This document shows, piece by piece, positions 35,978 through 45,544 of a stretch of DNA of 64,000 bases. The stretch lies in assembly GCF_024181385.1 (NCBI RefSeq), contig NZ_CP051305.1, positions 2,542,001 to 2,606,000 on the forward strand. Direction: 5' to 3'. How positions within the stretch are numbered: the stretch's first letter is position 1; every line of letters starts with the position of its first letter. Below the pieces are notes generated by a model that saw nothing but the letters and a program-made list of their open reading frames with translations, was not told where the DNA came from and ran no database searches. The DNA is from Treponema sp. OMZ 798. GTDB taxonomy: Bacteria; Spirochaetota; Spirochaetia; Treponematales; Treponemataceae. The translations under genes and the position numbers were made by a program.

Positions 35978-37948
35978 TTATTGCACATATAAAAAATTAG
36001 ATAAGCTTTTTTTTCTATATTCATTTATATTATTCGCGTCAAATACAATTCTTACATTAAAATGCGGATCATTTATCACAAGTCCTATCACATAATTGCT
36101 TTTCTTATTAAAATCTATCTTTTGTGTTGGAATCAATTTAAAATGACAATATCTAAAATAACTTGGATTAGGGTATGACGCTGTATAAGTATCCGGACTA
36201 GTGATAACTCGGTCTCTTGGAACAGTAAATTCTTCTTCATAAATTTTATTTGATTCATTATCTGATACAAACTCCCACACTTCCATTACAATATTTGATT
36301 GTTCAGTTAACAAACAAAGAGGTATCCCTACTTCAAATGATCTGTCTCTAAATAATGATAACCATGGATCATTATAAAAACAATATGAATCATTTAGCGA
36401 TGGTAAATAATAATTATCTGTTTCAAAATTTTTTATAATATCCTTCATAAGGTTTGCAATATCTTCGTCATCATCATAAATTTCTTTATCAACCTTCCCT
36501 CTAAAATTAAAAACTTTGTAAATTCTTTGCTTATCGAATTCACTGAAATTTGAAGCATATTTCTCAATTAAGCTGTTTATATATTCTTTGTCATACTTTC
36601 TTTCAGCTACAAAATAGCGTTCTTCATAAATAGATAATGCATATAATAAAGCTGAGTATACTTCAAAAATTTCTTGTTTGCTTATTTTTAGTAAATTAAC
36701 TAAGTCAACAAAAAGGCTATAATTTTGATAAAAGCCCTGATGGTATGGGATAAAAGCTATACTTTTTAAATATTTTTCCTGCTCTATTTCTTGTTCTCGT
36801 CGTTTTTTATCACCGGGGGTTAACTTATCAGAAATCCTTTCATCCACCGGTTTTATATAGTTTTCGACCCATTTTTCTTGTTCTGATGCTAATGTAGCTA
36901 AATCCAATTTTACGATAGAATAAGCCTTGTTTAAATATGAATTATCATTTGAATTGCGGGCAAGTAAAATATATGCTTGGGATATAAAATATCTCATTTG
37001 CCATTGATTTGTAGGCGTTTCCTTCTCTAAAAGCTTTAAATATCTTTCAGCTTCATAGACATATTTTTTATTCTTTGTTCCATAAACTTTTTCGGCTGCC
37101 ATGACAGCATAAGGGAGAACATTTGCAAATTCCAAATCATATCTAAAAATTGAAGTCCTTGTTTCTTCATATTTTTTTATAGCGTTTAGACAGTTTTTAA
37201 AATCATCAATTTCAAAATATGTTTTGGCAAGTAAGCCCCAATATGGACCGTACTTTTCAAATTTATGCTTATTACCTTCAAGCCTCAGTTTTCTTTGATG
37301 AGGATTTTCGGTCATTTGGAAAGCAATAAATTCTTTAACACTATCTTCATTTAGAGTATATGAATCCTTTATTCCCTTATAAGAATTAACAATCCTTATC
37401 ATATAGGTAAATGCATTTTTTCTTATATCGTGAATTGATTGCATTTCTTGCTTGTCTAATTCCCATTTTGATTTTAAATTAGCAATTATTGACTCATTTT
37501 TTGCATTATTATAGTTTACCCAAGAGCTTAAACCTGTCATTGCAATGGAGGCAACCGTTTTTAGAGGATCACCGGAAATTACCGTGCTGAGTAAATAAGT
37601 CGGGTTAGGCATAGCCTTTGAAAGGGCTTGGGCCTGATCATTTTCAAATAAAATTTGAAGCTGTCCTCTACTTGATTCCAATACTCTCAATTGATGAATC
37701 TGATCTAAGATGAAATCCACCTGTTTCTCTGTCTCTTTATCCACTGCACTAGGTGCTAAATTATTATGAATTTTATTATATATTTCCTCAAGGGCTACCT
37801 TGTTGTATTTTGAGTCAATGATAAATTGAGTCTGCACGGTTAAATAATTAAGCATTTCAACGGCTCGCTGACTTTGTTCATAATTCTCTGAAAAGCAATA
37901 AATAGCAGTAAATATGATTATAAAAAATACACTTATCCTCTTTTTCAT
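35978..37948 (-). CDS. Large secreted protein of unknown function
   Basis: 656 residues with a signal sequence (RISVFFIIIFTAIYCFSE). The mature part is mainly helical with TPR-like stretches, e.g. YWGLLAKTYFEIDDFKNCLN and QMRYFISQAYILLARNSNDN. The last 150 residues look beta-rich (FEVGIPLCLLTEQSNIVMEV). A hydrophobic segment (VASIAMTGLSSWVNY) lies near residue 140. No family recognised. It is upstream of and 7 bases from the secreted nuclease gene, so it could chaperone, deliver or regulate it. That is inference. Confidence 0.7.
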   Translation of the reverse strand: MKKRISVFFIIIFTAIYCFSENYEQSQRAVEMLNYLTVQTQFIIDSKYNKVALEEIYNKIHNNLAPSAVDKETEKQVDFILDQIHQLRVLESSRGQLQILFENDQAQALSKAMPNPTYLLSTVISGDPLKTVASIAMTGLSSWVNYNNAKNESIIANLKSKWELDKQEMQSIHDIRKNAFTYMIRIVNSYKGIKDSYTLNEDSVKEFIAFQMTENPHQRKLRLEGNKHKFEKYGPYWGLLAKTYFEIDDFKNCLNAIKKYEETRTSIFRYDLEFANVLPYAVMAAEKVYGTKNKKYVYEAERYLKLLEKETPTNQWQMRYFISQAYILLARNSNDNSYLNKAYSIVKLDLATLASEQEKWVENYIKPVDERISDKLTPGDKKRREQEIEQEKYLKSIAFIPYHQGFYQNYSLFVDLVNLLKISKQEIFEVYSALLYALSIYEERYFVAERKYDKEYINSLIEKYASNFSEFDKQRIYKVFNFRGKVDKEIYDDDEDIANLMKDIIKNFETDNYYLPSLNDSYCFYNDPWLSLFRDRSFEVGIPLCLLTEQSNIVMEVWEFVSDNESNKIYEEEFTVPRDRVITSPDTYTASYPNPSYFRYCHFKLIPTQKIDFNKKSNYVIGLVINDPHFNVRIVFDANNINEYRKKSLSNFLYVQ

Positions 37949-38161
37949 ATAAATCCTCCAATGACACCAGACTAACAGTATATCTAAAATCTTTATTTAT
38001 ATGTAGCATAAAAAACACATTCTATCAAGCCTAATAAAATATCAATTCTCCCCCTCCTCACAAGATACTTGAATAATAAACGAATTTAATATAGAATAAA
38101 AAAGCCATCATTAGTAATTGGCAAATTATTTTAAATTTTATATAAATTTTTTGGAGGCATT

Positions 38162-39700
38162 ATGGCAAAAGTCGCTATAAAAGGAGCAAGCTACATTCTA
38201 GTTCATGCTCCCGATCTTCTTTTTCACAACGGTTCAACTCAAACAGGCACAAGGCTTGCAAACCCTGAGGATGAATATTTAAAGGCAATACCCTCTCACT
38301 TACGAAGCTTTGAAGAGGCTGTAAACTATCCGCCTAACCAAGTTTATATCGGAAACATGGCTCCCGAAGACTTGGAAGCTATCCCCGAACCTTGGTACAA
38401 GGATGCAAAAAAGGCAGAAAGAAAGGGTAAATTCGGCGAAATTATGACTCAGGCCGAATTCTACGTCTTGATGAAACATGCCGACGTTTTTGAACTCGTT
38501 TATTTCTCAAAGGAATTCACAGCCGAAGCTGCAAAACTCATCGAAAATCATCCGATTATGAAAACTCAGGATATTAAGCTCGGAGAAGGCCACGACATTG
38601 CCGAAATCCAAAAAATGGTAGATGCTCACACAGCTGAAGGCCTCTACGAACAGGGAAAACTCATCGGTTGTGTAAAGCAGGCTCACGAGACGGACGAAAA
38701 CTTGAGCGCCCACACCATGCTCGAAAACCTCGCCACAAAGGCTTCCGGTATTCTTTCCGCATGGCACATGGGAAAACTCGAAGGCATCGACATGAAGGAT
38801 GTCGAATACATCATCGAATGTTCAGAAGAAGCAGCCGGCGATATTAACCAGAGAGGCGGAGGAAACATTGCAAAGGCAGTCGGAGAAAAGTCAGGCTGTG
38901 TAAACGCAACAGGTTCAGACGTTCGAGGCTTCTGTGCAGCTCCCGTTCACGCAATCATCCACGGAGCCGCCCTTGTAGCAGCAGGTATCTTTAAAAACGT
39001 ATTGGTCGTTTCGGGAGGTTCAGTACCCAAGCTCGGTATGAACGGAAAAGACCACGTAAAAAAAGGCCTTCCCCTCTTTGAAGACATGATCGGAGGCTTT
39101 GCCGTTATGCTCAGTGCAGACGACGGAGTAAACCCCGTTATCAATACCGAAGTTGTAGGAAAGCACGTAATTTCTTCCGGTTCCGCCCCTCAGGCCGTTA
39201 TGAGCGTATTGGTTTACGATCCTCTTAATGCTGCCGGCTTAAAGATGACCGACATCGAAAAATTCTCAGCCGAGCTTCAAAACCACGAAATTACCGCTCC
39301 CGCAGGTGCAGGTAACGTACCCGAAGCAAACGTAAAGATGATTGCCGCTTTAAGTGTTATGAAAGGCCAGCTTGAAAAAACTCAAATTGCCGAATTCGTA
39401 AAAAAACACGGAGTTGTAGGTTTTGCTCCCACTCAGGGACACATCCCCTCAGGCGTTCCCTTCATCGGACATGCACGCCGCGATATGATGGCAGGAAAAC
39501 TCAAAAATACAATGATAATCGGAAAGGGAAGTTTATTCCTCGGCCGTCTTACAAACCTCTTTGACGGCTTGAGCTTCTTGATTGAAGCCAATGACGGAAA
39601 AGGCTCCGCTTCTGCAGGTCAGGACACAGCCGGAATAAAGAAGATTGTTGCCGAAGCAATGAGAAACGTAGCCGAAAATATTCTCAAATCCCAAAACTAA
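38162..39700 (+). CDS. grdC: Glycine reductase complex component C, subunit beta
   Basis: Part of the enzyme that converts the Se-carboxymethyl-selenoprotein A into acetyl phosphate during glycine fermentation (Stickland type). 512 residues, the known length. Resembles the ketoacyl-synthase fold: ATGSDVRGFCAAPVHAIIHG with a candidate nucleophilic Cys, and VLVVSGGSVPKLGMNGKDH. Followed 12 bases later by grdD. It ends upstream of the convergent selenocysteine thioredoxin gene. The other components (grdA, grdB, grdE) are not in the window. Confidence 0.93.
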   Translation: MAKVAIKGASYILVHAPDLLFHNGSTQTGTRLANPEDEYLKAIPSHLRSFEEAVNYPPNQVYIGNMAPEDLEAIPEPWYKDAKKAERKGKFGEIMTQAEFYVLMKHADVFELVYFSKEFTAEAAKLIENHPIMKTQDIKLGEGHDIAEIQKMVDAHTAEGLYEQGKLIGCVKQAHETDENLSAHTMLENLATKASGILSAWHMGKLEGIDMKDVEYIIECSEEAAGDINQRGGGNIAKAVGEKSGCVNATGSDVRGFCAAPVHAIIHGAALVAAGIFKNVLVVSGGSVPKLGMNGKDHVKKGLPLFEDMIGGFAVMLSADDGVNPVINTEVVGKHVISSGSAPQAVMSVLVYDPLNAAGLKMTDIEKFSAELQNHEITAPAGAGNVPEANVKMIAALSVMKGQLEKTQIAEFVKKHGVVGFAPTQGHIPSGVPFIGHARRDMMAGKLKNTMIIGKGSLFLGRLTNLFDGLSFLIEANDGKGSASAGQDTAGIKKIVAEAMRNVAENILKSQN

Positions 39701-39712
39701 GGAGATAAGAAT

Positions 39713-40867
39713 ATGGCAGATAAAAAACAAATTGCTGATTTATTTTTAGGACTTGCCGAAGGGCTTGAAGGCGGCTCATTTGCCGGCCGATTCCCCGTCG
39801 GTTTAACCATTCCGGGAAGCGAACACGGAGAAGCAGAGCTTGTTTATGCCGCAGAGCTTGCCGCAAAAAGGAACCCCGATTTGGATGTAATCCTTATCGG
39901 AGGCCCTGAAGTAAAGGGCTTAAAGCATTTCCCTGCAGCAACTCTCGAAGATGCTCATAAAGAAATGGAACGCCTTTTTAAAGAAGGAACAATTAAGGCC
40001 TGTGTTACCATGCACTATAACTTCCCCTTGGGCGTAAGCACCGTAGGAAAGGTTGTAACCCCCGGTAAGGGACGAGAGATGATTCTTGCTACTACTACGG
40101 GAACAACCGATGCAAACCGCTACAAGGCCATGCTTTTAAACGCTATCGGCGGTATTGCAGTTGCTAAGGCTTCAGGAATAGCCGAGCCCACAGTAGGTCT
40201 TTTGAACATTGACGGAATCGCCGTTATAGAAAAGGCCTTAAACAAGATGAAGGAAAGGGGTTACAAGGTAAGCTACACCGAATCAAACCGTGCAGACGGA
40301 GGTGTCCGCATGAGAGGAAACGACCTCTTGCAGGGAACTCCCGATGTAATGGTTTGCGATACCCTTACAGGAAACCTGCTCATTAAGCTCTTTTCTTCCT
40401 TTGTAACCGGAGGAAGCTATGAAGGTTCAGGCTTCGGTTACGGACCCTGTATCGGTTCAGGCTATGATGATGTTGTCGGAATTATTTCGAGAGCATCCGG
40501 AGCTCCTGCAATAGCAAATGCCTTAAAATTCGTTGCAGACTGTGCAAAGAACAATGTTCACGGCATTTATGCAGAAGAGCTCAAGGCCGCCAAAAAAGCA
40601 GGCTTGGATGAGCTTTTGGAAGACATGCCCGGAGCAAAGCCTGTTGCAGCAGCCGCTGCCGAAGAGGTAAAGGCTCCGCCCAAGAAAACGGTTGATGCCG
40701 GTATCCCCGGAATCGACGTTATCGAAATCGAAGACGCATGTAAGGCTCTTTGGAAGGAAGGAATCTATGCCGAAACGGGAATGGGTTGTACCGGCCCCGT
40801 AATCATGGTAAGCGAAGAAGACTTACCCAAGGCAAGGGATATACTCCACAAGGCCGATTACATTTAA
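39713..40867 (+). CDS. grdD: Glycine reductase complex component C, subunit alpha
   Basis: Works with GrdC; the acetyl group is passed to phosphate to give acetyl phosphate. 384 residues. The Cys in ETGMGCTGPVIM is residue 359, the same number as the acetyl-carrying cysteine reported for GrdD of Eubacterium acidaminophilum. A further Cys at about residue 97 (TIKACVTMHY) may also matter. The protein has a PlsX-like fold start (VGLTIPGSEHGEAELVYAAE) and an Ala/Pro-rich linker before the C-terminal domain. A bidirectional terminator follows. Confidence 0.93.
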   Translation: MADKKQIADLFLGLAEGLEGGSFAGRFPVGLTIPGSEHGEAELVYAAELAAKRNPDLDVILIGGPEVKGLKHFPAATLEDAHKEMERLFKEGTIKACVTMHYNFPLGVSTVGKVVTPGKGREMILATTTGTTDANRYKAMLLNAIGGIAVAKASGIAEPTVGLLNIDGIAVIEKALNKMKERGYKVSYTESNRADGGVRMRGNDLLQGTPDVMVCDTLTGNLLIKLFSSFVTGGSYEGSGFGYGPCIGSGYDDVVGIISRASGAPAIANALKFVADCAKNNVHGIYAEELKAAKKAGLDELLEDMPGAKPVAAAAAEEVKAPPKKTVDAGIPGIDVIEIEDACKALWKEGIYAETGMGCTGPVIMVSEEDLPKARDILHKADYI

Positions 40868-40872
40868 AAACA

Positions 40873-40908
40873 AAAAAGGCGGGACGCTTTAAAAGCTCCC
40901 GCCTTTTC
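40873..40908. terminator. Bidirectional terminator between grdD and the thioredoxin gene
   Basis: Stem GGCGGGA (40878-40884) / TCCCGCC (40897-40903) with an inner GCTTT/AAAGC and flanking A- and T-runs on both sides. It ends both convergent genes. Confidence 0.85.
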
Positions 40909-40910
40909 TT

Positions 40911-41228
40911 TTAGATATGCTTTGAAACAAAGTCTACAAGGTTCTTTTTATCCATGAAACCTGTGTGCCTGTCTACCTCTTTTCCGTCTTTTAAAACGAT
41001 GAGGGTAGGAATCGACATAAACTTAAATTTTACTGCTAATTCTCGTGCATTATCCACGTTAGACTGCGCAATCACAGCCTTATCGCCGAGTTCCGCCTCG
41101 GCAGCCTGCAGCTCAGGACTGAGCTGTACGCATCCCGGTCACCAAGGAGCCCAAAAATCAACTAAAACGGGCTTGGTAGTCTTTAGGGTCTCATCAAAGT
41201 TAGCATTTGTAATATCCAATACTGCCAT
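40911..41228 (-). CDS. trxA: Selenocysteine-containing thioredoxin
   Basis: 105 codons. The frame [20 protein letters not shown] then [20 protein letters not shown] is a full thioredoxin, with TGA (41139-41141) at residue 30, where the first Cys of the usual WCxxC belongs. The rest, [20 protein letters not shown] with the cis-Pro, is intact. A hairpin directly after the TGA fits a bacterial SECIS. It is next to grdC-grdD, and glycine reductase needs thioredoxin for electron supply, which supports a true Sec site instead of a nonsense mutation. The ATG at 41228 follows AAGGAG. Without Sec insertion it would make only a 29-residue peptide. Confidence 0.9.
41109..41126 (-). promoter_or_regulatory. 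Candidate bacterial SECIS hairpin of the Sec-thioredoxin
   Basis: On the minus strand a 7-bp stem, CAGCTCA/TGAGCTG, closes a 4-base loop, GTCC. The stem starts 12 bases after the TGA, so the loop begins about 20 bases after it. A small apical loop with G in the first position at this distance is what SelB-type SECIS elements show. A further pair can extend the stem after one mismatch. Confidence 0.75.
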
Positions 41229-41382
41229 AATCATCTCCTTATAATTTTAGATTAGAAAAAATCATTTTTCCCGATTGGTTACAATATACAAAATTCTAAA
41301 ATATAGGGCAAGCCGGTTATTCGATTTATTTTAAGATATAAAATATTTATGTAAATATAAATGTCTCCTGTAAAAACTCCGT

Positions 41383-42468
41383 TTAATTTATCCTTTCGGT
41401 AGTTTCTCCGTCAAAAAAATGCAAAGCATCTAAATCAAATGTAAAGTTATGAATTTCATCCACAGCATATTTAAAATATCCTGGTTCGCTCATAATACAG
41501 TCGGTACCGTCGTCCAACTTTGTATATAAAAGCTGTTCTTTTCCGAGTACTTCAATTACATCTATTTTTGCATGGAAGGAATTTTTTTCATTTTCTCCTG
41601 CAATAAACCGTTCGGAGCGTATACCAAGGTATAGTTTTTTGCCCTCATAAGCAGCAAGAACTTTTGCGTCAGCTTCTTTCGGGAATACTTCAATGACACC
41701 CGAAGCGGTTATAAAACGCCCATGTTCAATTTTGCCTTCAAAAATATTCATTGTGGGAGAGCCGATAAATTCGGCGGTAAAAATATTGGCAGGCTTATTG
41801 TAAAATTCTTCGGGTTTGCCCACTTGCTGAATCTTTCCTTTATTTAATAACACTATTTTTGTAGCCATTGTCATTGCTTCTGTTTGGTCATGCGTTACAT
41901 AAATTGAGGTAGTGCCAAGTTGTTTATGCAGCCGAACCAATTCAACTCGCATGTGTTCGCGCAGCTTTGCGTCAAGATTTGAAAGCGGTTCATCCATTAA
42001 AAAAACGCCCGGACGTCTTACCATAGCGCGTCCTAAAGCTACCCGCTGCCTTTGTCCGCCCGAAATATCCGATGGTTTTGCATAAAGATTGTCGCTTATT
42101 TGTAAAATCTTTGCTGCCTCTAAAACCCGCTCATGGATAATTTCTTTTCTTTCTTTTTTCATTTTTAATGAAAAAGCCATATTATCATACACCGTCATGT
42201 GCGGATACAAGGCATAAGACTGAAAAACCATTGCAATATCCCTATCTTTCGGAGCAACTTTATTTACAATCTTTTCTCCGAAAATAAGTTCACCCTCCGT
42301 TATCGAATTCAGCCCCGCTATCATTCTCAATAATGTAGATTTTCCGCAGCCTGAAGGACCTAAAATCACACAGAATTCTTTATCATCAATTTCCAAATTG
42401 ATATGTCTAATCGTAAAATTTTCTCTTCCTTCATATTTTTTGCCGATATCCTTTAAACTAACTTTCAT
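41383..42468 (-). CDS. Sugar ABC importer ATP-binding protein (MalK/UgpC family)
   Basis: 361-residue ATPase that powers a carbohydrate importer. ATPase part: ILGPSGCGKSTLLRMIAGLN (Walker A), DISGGQRQRVALGRAMVRRP (signature), VFLMDEPLSNLDAKLREHM (Walker B), YVTHDQTEAMTMATKI (switch His). The C-terminal 120 residues are a TOBE-type regulatory domain. Last of four genes encoding a complete importer (binding protein, two permeases, ATPase), all on the minus strand. Confidence 0.93.
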   Translation of the reverse strand: MKVSLKDIGKKYEGRENFTIRHINLEIDDKEFCVILGPSGCGKSTLLRMIAGLNSITEGELIFGEKIVNKVAPKDRDIAMVFQSYALYPHMTVYDNMAFSLKMKKERKEIIHERVLEAAKILQISDNLYAKPSDISGGQRQRVALGRAMVRRPGVFLMDEPLSNLDAKLREHMRVELVRLHKQLGTTSIYVTHDQTEAMTMATKIVLLNKGKIQQVGKPEEFYNKPANIFTAEFIGSPTMNIFEGKIEHGRFITASGVIEVFPKEADAKVLAAYEGKKLYLGIRSERFIAGENEKNSFHAKIDVIEVLGKEQLLYTKLDDGTDCIMSEPGYFKYAVDEIHNFTFDLDALHFFDGETTERIN

Positions 42469-42510
42469 ACTATCTCCCCTTCATGTAATGTATAATTAAT
42501 TATCATGTTT

Positions 42511-43395
42511 CTATCCTTTTACCGAACCGGAACTTAGCCCTGAAACCAGTTGATTTTGCAAACTGATAAACAAGATTATGATCGGTATTGCCGTTAATAA
42601 GCCGCCCGCCGCAAATGCCGGTGCGTTCATAGTTCTTGCGTCGTTTATAAGTGTAAATAAGCCTACGGTAAGCGTATAATCTTTTGAATTAGTAAGTAAA
42701 ACTTTCGGTAACATGTAATCCATAAAAGGCCCGATAAACGACCAAAGTGCAATAATGGCAAGCATCGGACGCGCAATCGGCATAATGATCAGCCGATAAA
42801 CCCCCATATTTGAGCATCCGTCTATTTTTGCAGCGTCGTCAAGCTCCCGCGAAATTGAATCTATATAGCCTTTTAGTATAAATGTGTTTCCTACGATTCC
42901 TCCTCCCGAATAAATTAAAACAAGCATTGCCTTTTTTGAAAAAAACGGAATTGCCGTAGAAATAATCGAATGGAGAGTATAAAACGCGGTAAGTCCCGCA
43001 AAAACCGGTATAATTTGGATAAGCATAATTCCCATAAGAATAGTTTTTTTGCCCGTAAATTTATACCGTGAATACGCATAACCGGTAAATGACACGATTA
43101 AAAGTGTCAGTAAGGCGGTTGCAATAGCTACAATAAGCGTATTTTTTACCCACATAAAAAAATAGGTCTCGGTAAAAAGATATTCAAAGTGCTTAAGCGA
43201 AAAACTGAACACCGATTGAAGTGAAATATTTTTCCCTTGATTTCCGTTAAACGCCGATACAACAATAATAGCCAGAGGCAAAATAATAAATAAAGCCCAG
43301 ACGATCATAATCAGATAGGAAAGGGTAAGAAAAATTCTACCTCCGGTATTGAGAGGCTGCTTATCCGACAAATAAAGTTCATTTTGTTTTTTCAT
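42511..43395 (-). CDS. Sugar ABC importer permease (MalG family)
   Basis: 294-residue inner-membrane subunit with six hydrophobic segments. The EAA loop that docks on the ATPase reads ELDDAAKIDGCSNMGVYRLI followed by IMPIARPM. The N-terminal soluble tail is short and the length fits MalG. Lies between the MalF-like permease and the ATPase gene. The substrate is unknown; a maltose- or maltodextrin-type sugar is likely by family. Confidence 0.93.
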   Translation of the reverse strand: MKKQNELYLSDKQPLNTGGRIFLTLSYLIMIVWALFIILPLAIIVVSAFNGNQGKNISLQSVFSFSLKHFEYLFTETYFFMWVKNTLIVAIATALLTLLIVSFTGYAYSRYKFTGKKTILMGIMLIQIIPVFAGLTAFYTLHSIISTAIPFFSKKAMLVLIYSGGGIVGNTFILKGYIDSISRELDDAAKIDGCSNMGVYRLIIMPIARPMLAIIALWSFIGPFMDYMLPKVLLTNSKDYTLTVGLFTLINDARTMNAPAFAAGGLLTAIPIIILFISLQNQLVSGLSSGSVKG

Positions 43396-43411
43396 CTTTA
43401 TTCTCCTTGTC

Positions 43412-45450
43412 TTAATCTTCTTTAAAAGCTTTTGTTCTTCTAAAATTCAAAAATGCAAATACCATAAGAACCAGCGAAATTCCTATCGTAATTGCAGCCC
43501 CTATCGCTTGATATTGATTTTCGATAGTTAATTTATAAATATAAGAAATCAATATATCCGAACTTCCTGCCAAATTTCCATATTTTGTCGGGTTAAAAGG
43601 CCCGCCCAAATTAAAAAGATATATAATCGAAAAGTTATTAAAATTAAAGGTATACTGCATTATTAAAAGCGGAGCGGTTTGATAAAGCACTAAAGGCACG
43701 GTAATTTTCATAGTACGCTGAAAGCCGGTTGCACCGTCTATTTCGGCAGCTTCATATAAATCTTTTGGAATGCCCTGCAAAACGCCCGTAGAAAGTAAAA
43801 AGATATATGCGGAACCGAGCCAGCTCTGTAAAAGAATAAGTGCTGTGCGGGTAAGATGCGGATTATTTTTAATATCAATCGAAAGCCCAAACAGTTTTTC
43901 AAGCAATTCTGAAATAGGACCGCCGCGCGAAGCCATTATCGAAAAAAACATAATTGTTATAAACGCAGGCACCGCCCACGGTAAAAGATAAATTGTTCTA
44001 AAAACTGATTTTCCTTTTATTCTTTCTTGATTGACAATAAGACTTAAAACAAAGCCTATAACAATCGAAAGCGTGGAGGCTCCTACCGTCCAAATAAGAG
44101 TCCATCCCAAAATAAGATAAAATGCTTTACCTGCAACGCCGTGTCCCGTTATCAGCGTTTTATAGTTTTGTAAACCTATCCATGAAAATTTATTTTGATG
44201 TACCGGATCCATATTTGTAAACGAAATAAAAACCGTCGTCAAAATCGGAACTATTACGATAAATACAATAACAATTAAAGCCGGAGCTGACACCAAATAA
44301 GGAAAGCCCTCCCGTTCAATGCTCCGTTTGCTTTCAAACCAAGTTTTCCGTCTTATGCCTTTTAAGGCATTTACTTCAACCTTCCGAACATCTTTAAAAG
44401 AAACAGTATACAGCAAGACCGAAAAAAGAATTAAAATTAGAGCTATAATGCCTTCAATCATAAAAATAATTGATTTATCTATTTTTGTTCCGCCTTCGGC
44501 AAGTCCGATAAGCCCTGAAATTCCGGAACCTTGATAATTCGTATAGCCTAAAATATAGGGGAATGCAATGAGATAAATAAAAATTGAAGATAAAAAGAAA
44601 ATACCGGCTTTTACATATTGTTTATTTAATAACTGTCCGAGACCGGGTAAAAAACAAGTAAAAACGGAAATTAAAGGAAACCGTTCCAATTCGATAGGCG
44701 TTTTTCTTCTTACATCGGCAATATCCGATTCTAAAACATTCAGTTTTGTTTTTATATCCATTTTAAGCCGATATGTAATATTTTTAATTTCTTCTTGTAA
44801 ACTCACTTTGGGGTCGGTAAAAGATGCAGCAAGAACATCTTCCTTATATGCAGCTCTTTTGATTTTACATTCGGTTTTATAGGCTTTTTTTGAAATGGAT
44901 TTGGATGTATATTTTTCCGATAGCGTTTTCAGTTCAGTTTTTAATTTTTCTTTACGCTCTGCAACGGTCAGCTCAATTGTTTTTTGAATAATTGTTCTTT
45001 CATCTTCATCAATATCTGCTAGTTTTTCTTTTACTGTCTGGAGTTTCTTTTGAAGCAATGCTTTATGGGCAAGGATATCCGGTATATATCGTATTTCAAG
45101 TTCTGCAATTTTTGCTTCCAAAAAAGCGTCATAAGAAAGTTCCGCAAAATCTTTATAAAATTCTTTTTTTCGCTCCGCTTTAAAAAGCCGTAGATTTAAA
45201 TAATCGGTTGCAGCATCTCTCTATGAGAAGCCGAATATTGTTTTGTTTTCCGTTTTAATGTTTTTAAAAATTCTTTCCGTTTTACCTTAAAATCTTCAAG
45301 TTTAATATTGTATTCGTGTGAAGACTTTGCAGCTTTAAGTTCTTTGCGTTTTGCAGAATCGGCTTCCGCCAATTCTAACAGATATAGGTTTTTCCTAGGG
45401 TGAATATTACCGATACCGTCCGACAAAGTTTTTGAATAAGTCATTTTCAC
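43412..45450 (-). pseudogene. Sugar ABC importer permease (MalF family) with long coiled-coil N-terminus, frameshifted
   Basis: The permease domain is intact in the frame ending at 43412: GFPYLVSAPALIVIVFIVIV, EAAEIDGATGFQRTMKITVP (docking loop), LMQYTFNFNNFSIIYLF. That frame begins as LNLRLFKAERKKEFYKDFAE before any Met. A smaller frame, 45450-45196 (MKMTYSKTLSDGIGNIHPRK ... SASHREMLQ), is the missing start. One base added near 45214-45222 would join them into about 679 residues. The first 270 are mostly charged, coiled-coil-like sequence, far longer than typical MalF. The membrane part could still be made from ATG 45121 as 569 residues, so the gene may be functional even if the shift is real. 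Confidence 0.75.
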
Positions 45451-45544
45451 CTCCGGTTTTAAAGCTGCCGGACAATACTATGCCGACAGCTTTTAGGATA
45501 TTAGGAAACCTCTAAAAATCTGACATAAATTTTAGAGCTGACCA

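Noticed and set aside
40911..41228. Thioredoxin TGA as a nonsense mutation
   Set aside because: The TGA is exactly at the first active-site Cys position, a SECIS-like hairpin follows, and the neighbours belong to a selenium pathway.
40954..41244. Plus-strand ORF over the thioredoxin
   Set aside because: It is the antisense of a well-conserved thioredoxin frame and has no ribosome site; it appears open only because the true gene contains an in-frame TGA.
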